Source: an uncultured Candidatus Entotheonella sp.
GTDB lineage: Bacteria > Tectomicrobia > Entotheonellia > Entotheonellales > Entotheonellaceae
NCBI GenBank assembly: GCA_958295825.1
Contig: OY282375.1
Location: 3,085,489-3,149,488, forward strand
Length of the DNA: 64,000 nt
Direction of reading: 5' to 3'
Part shown: positions 62,374 to 64,000 of the stretch, one piece after another
Layout of the letters: every line of letters begins with the position of its first letter
How positions within the stretch are numbered: the stretch's first letter is position 1
Translations under genes and position numbers: made by a program
The notes under the pieces: model-generated
What the model saw: the letters and a program-made list of their open reading frames with translations, nothing else
Databases searched by the model: none
Told to the model about the DNA's origin: nothing

Positions 62374-64000
62374 ATGAAGAAACGGATGCTCATTAACGTC
62401 GCGGACGAGGAAGAAAGCCGCGTCGCCATCGTCGAAGATGGCATTCTGGAAGAGTTCACCATTGAGACGACCAGCAAGGAGCAGATCAAAGGCAACATCT
62501 ACAACGGCGTTATCGTCAAAGTCGAACCGAGCTTGCAAGCGGCGTTCGTAGATTACGGCGGCAATCGGCACGGCTTCCTGCCCATTGGCGAGATTCATGC
62601 CCGATGGTTTAACGACGATGGCAAATCAGCGGAAGACCGCGAGCGCCGTCCCCGCATACAGGACGTGCTGCAGCGCAACCAGAGAGTCATCGTGCAGGTG
62701 GTCAAAGAAGAGTTGGGCACCAAGGGCGCCAGCCTCAGCACCTATATCTCCCTGCCGGGGCGCTACCTGGTGCTCATGCCCGAATCGGAGACCTCCGGCG
62801 GCATCTCGCGCAAAATTGAGGACGAGGAAGAGCGCCGGAAGCTTAAAGAGATCGTCACCCAGCTCGAGCCGCCCCCGAACATGGGTATCATCGTACGCAC
62901 CGCCGGACTGAACCGTAACAAAGCCGAGTTGCAGCGCGACATGGCATACCTGCAACGTCTGTGGGCCAGCATTGAGGACAAGAGTCAACAGTCCCCCGCC
63001 ACCGCCCTGATCTATCGGGAACAGGACCTCGTGATTCGCTCTATCCGCGACTACTTCACACCCGACATTCAGGAGGTTCTGGTCGACGACCGCGAAATCT
63101 ACTACCGCGCGCGGGACTTCTTTCAGGCGGTGATGCCGCGATACCACGGCCGCGTCAAGCTGTATCGTGAGAAAAAGCCGCTGTTTGCCAAGTACCAGCT
63201 TGAGGAACAGTTGGAAACCATCTACAGCCATAAGGTCAATCTGAAACAGGGCGGTTCCATTGTTATCGACCAGACCGAGGCACTCGTTGCTATTGACGTG
63301 AATTCGGGGCGCGCGACACGGGAAAAGACGATTGAGGAGACGGCCTTCAAGACCAACATGGAGGCAGCCCAGGAAGTCGCCCGGCAGTTGCGCTTGCGCG
63401 ACCTCGGGGGGCTCATCGTCATTGATTTCATCGACATGCGTAACGCCAAGCACAACCAGGAAATCGAGAAGACACTGCGGCAGGCGGTCAAGCGGGACAA
63501 GGCACGTACGCAGGTGGCACGTATTTCCCAGTTCGGGCTGCTGGAATTGTCGCGCCAGCGGCTTAAACCCACCATCCTCGAAGGCAATTACCAGAGTTGT
63601 CCGCATTGCGAGGGCAGCGGATTGATTCGTTCGGCAGTGGCGTTCGCGCTCTCGGTTCTGCGCCGGATTCGCGCGGAAGCCGCCAAGGACACCTTGGCGG
63701 CCGTCAACGCGCAACTGCCGATGGACGTGGCGTTTTACCTGCTAAATCAGAAACGCAAGGAAATCGCTCAACTGGAAGAGGAATACAACCTGACGCTTAA
63801 CTTGGTCGGCAACCCGCTAGCACGGCAGAACGAGCACACCATGGAATTCGTCAGGCGCGCGGCGCCCGTAGAAGTGGCCCCGGCGACTGAAAAAGGGGCG
63901 GCCCGGGAGAGCAAGGAACCTCCGGCTCGTTCAACGGCTAGCGGTACGTATCGGCGCCGCGGTCGCAGCGGTCGTGTGGAAGAGCCGGAAGCCCGGTCAT
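62374..64000 (+). CDS. Ribonuclease E/G, runs off the right edge
   Basis: 542 codons visible from the ATG at 62374 with no stop. Begins MKKRMLINVADEEESRVAIV, then the S1 domain (EPSLQAAFVDYGGNRHGFLP). Catalytic DNase I-like region: ALVAIDVNSGRATREKT and GGLIVIDFIDMRNAKHNQEI with the metal-binding Asp residues. The zinc-link CPHCEGSGLIRS is RNase E-like. After about residue 500 it becomes charged and low in structure, as at the beginning of an RNase E C-terminal arm. The opening (IETTSKEQIKGNIYNGVIV) resembles delta-group proteins. Confidence 0.92.
   Translation, partial: MKKRMLINVADEEESRVAIVEDGILEEFTIETTSKEQIKGNIYNGVIVKVEPSLQAAFVDYGGNRHGFLPIGEIHARWFNDDGKSAEDRERRPRIQDVLQRNQRVIVQVVKEELGTKGASLSTYISLPGRYLVLMPESETSGGISRKIEDEEERRKLKEIVTQLEPPPNMGIIVRTAGLNRNKAELQRDMAYLQRLWASIEDKSQQSPATALIYREQDLVIRSIRDYFTPDIQEVLVDDREIYYRARDFFQAVMPRYHGRVKLYREKKPLFAKYQLEEQLETIYSHKVNLKQGGSIVIDQTEALVAIDVNSGRATREKTIEETAFKTNMEAAQEVARQLRLRDLGGLIVIDFIDMRNAKHNQEIEKTLRQAVKRDKARTQVARISQFGLLELSRQRLKPTILEGNYQSCPHCEGSGLIRSAVAFALSVLRRIRAEAAKDTLAAVNAQLPMDVAFYLLNQKRKEIAQLEEEYNLTLNLVGNPLARQNEHTMEFVRRAAPVEVAPATEKGAARESKEPPARSTASGTYRRRGRSGRVEEPEARS

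Overview
The window looks like chromosomal DNA of a GC-rich (around 60 percent) proteobacterium or Desulfobacterota relative. The right-end genes support this: an RNase E/G, a tungsten-type aldehyde ferredoxin oxidoreductase with a MoaD-like partner, an archaeal-type aspartate-semialdehyde dehydrogenase and a methylmalonyl-CoA epimerase. The conjugation genes belong to the ICE family typified by Pseudomonas PFGI-1 and SXT/R391. Species cannot be fixed by eye. LAYOUT. (1) 1-6.9 kb: the adaptation end of a CRISPR-Cas locus, with the end of cas4, an IS21-family insertion, cas1, cas2 and an array of 46 intact 28-bp repeats that ends in a cut-down 47th repeat. Interference genes lie outside the window. 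(2) 6.9-14.9 kb: the left end of an integrative conjugative element (ICE), nearly all on the minus strand: a tyrosine integrase, an array of strong DNA hairpins, small zinc-ribbon proteins, a sliding clamp (DnaN), an ArdC-type antirestriction protein, a SWIM zinc-finger protein, a glycine-zipper lipoprotein and SSB. Four intergenic spaces here carry copies of one structured 5' leader, three of which can pair over the Shine-Dalgarno site of the next gene. (3) 15.2-30.1 kb: cargo, mainly defence: an IetAS pair (AAA ATPase plus subtilisin-like protease), a type I restriction-modification system whose HsdS has two almost identical target-recognition domains, an orphan HicB, an IS5-family element, IS66 and IS1595 remnants, and a ClpP/SppA-like SDH_sah protein with an acidic repeat tail. 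(4) 30.7-54.5 kb: the conjugation region on the minus strand. From its promoter side (right) it holds two small proteins, pilin-like and TraL-, TraE/VirB8-, TraK/VirB9- and TraB/VirB10-like proteins, a lipoprotein, a TraC/VirB4 ATPase, further pore proteins, TraH-, TraG- and TraU-like proteins, a lytic transglycosylase, topoisomerase III, cargo, TraD coupling protein and a MOBH-like relaxase homologue whose HD residues seem to be missing. (5) 54.7-56.9 kb: plus-strand genes ending in a second tyrosine recombinase with an excisionase-like partner. (6) 57.0-64 kb: chromosomal genes (HlyD/EmrA-type adaptor, MoaD-like, AOR, asd, epimerase, RNase E/G). HOW IT FITS. Integrase, SSB, DnaN and TopB would serve excision and replication of the transferring strand. 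ArdC would blunt the recipient's restriction. TraD, the VirB4-type ATPase and the pore proteins would move the DNA. The defence cargo benefits the host. The most unusual signals are the repeated Shine-Dalgarno-pairing leaders, the neighbouring hairpin array with an invariant CTGGACG loop, and the diverged relaxase.
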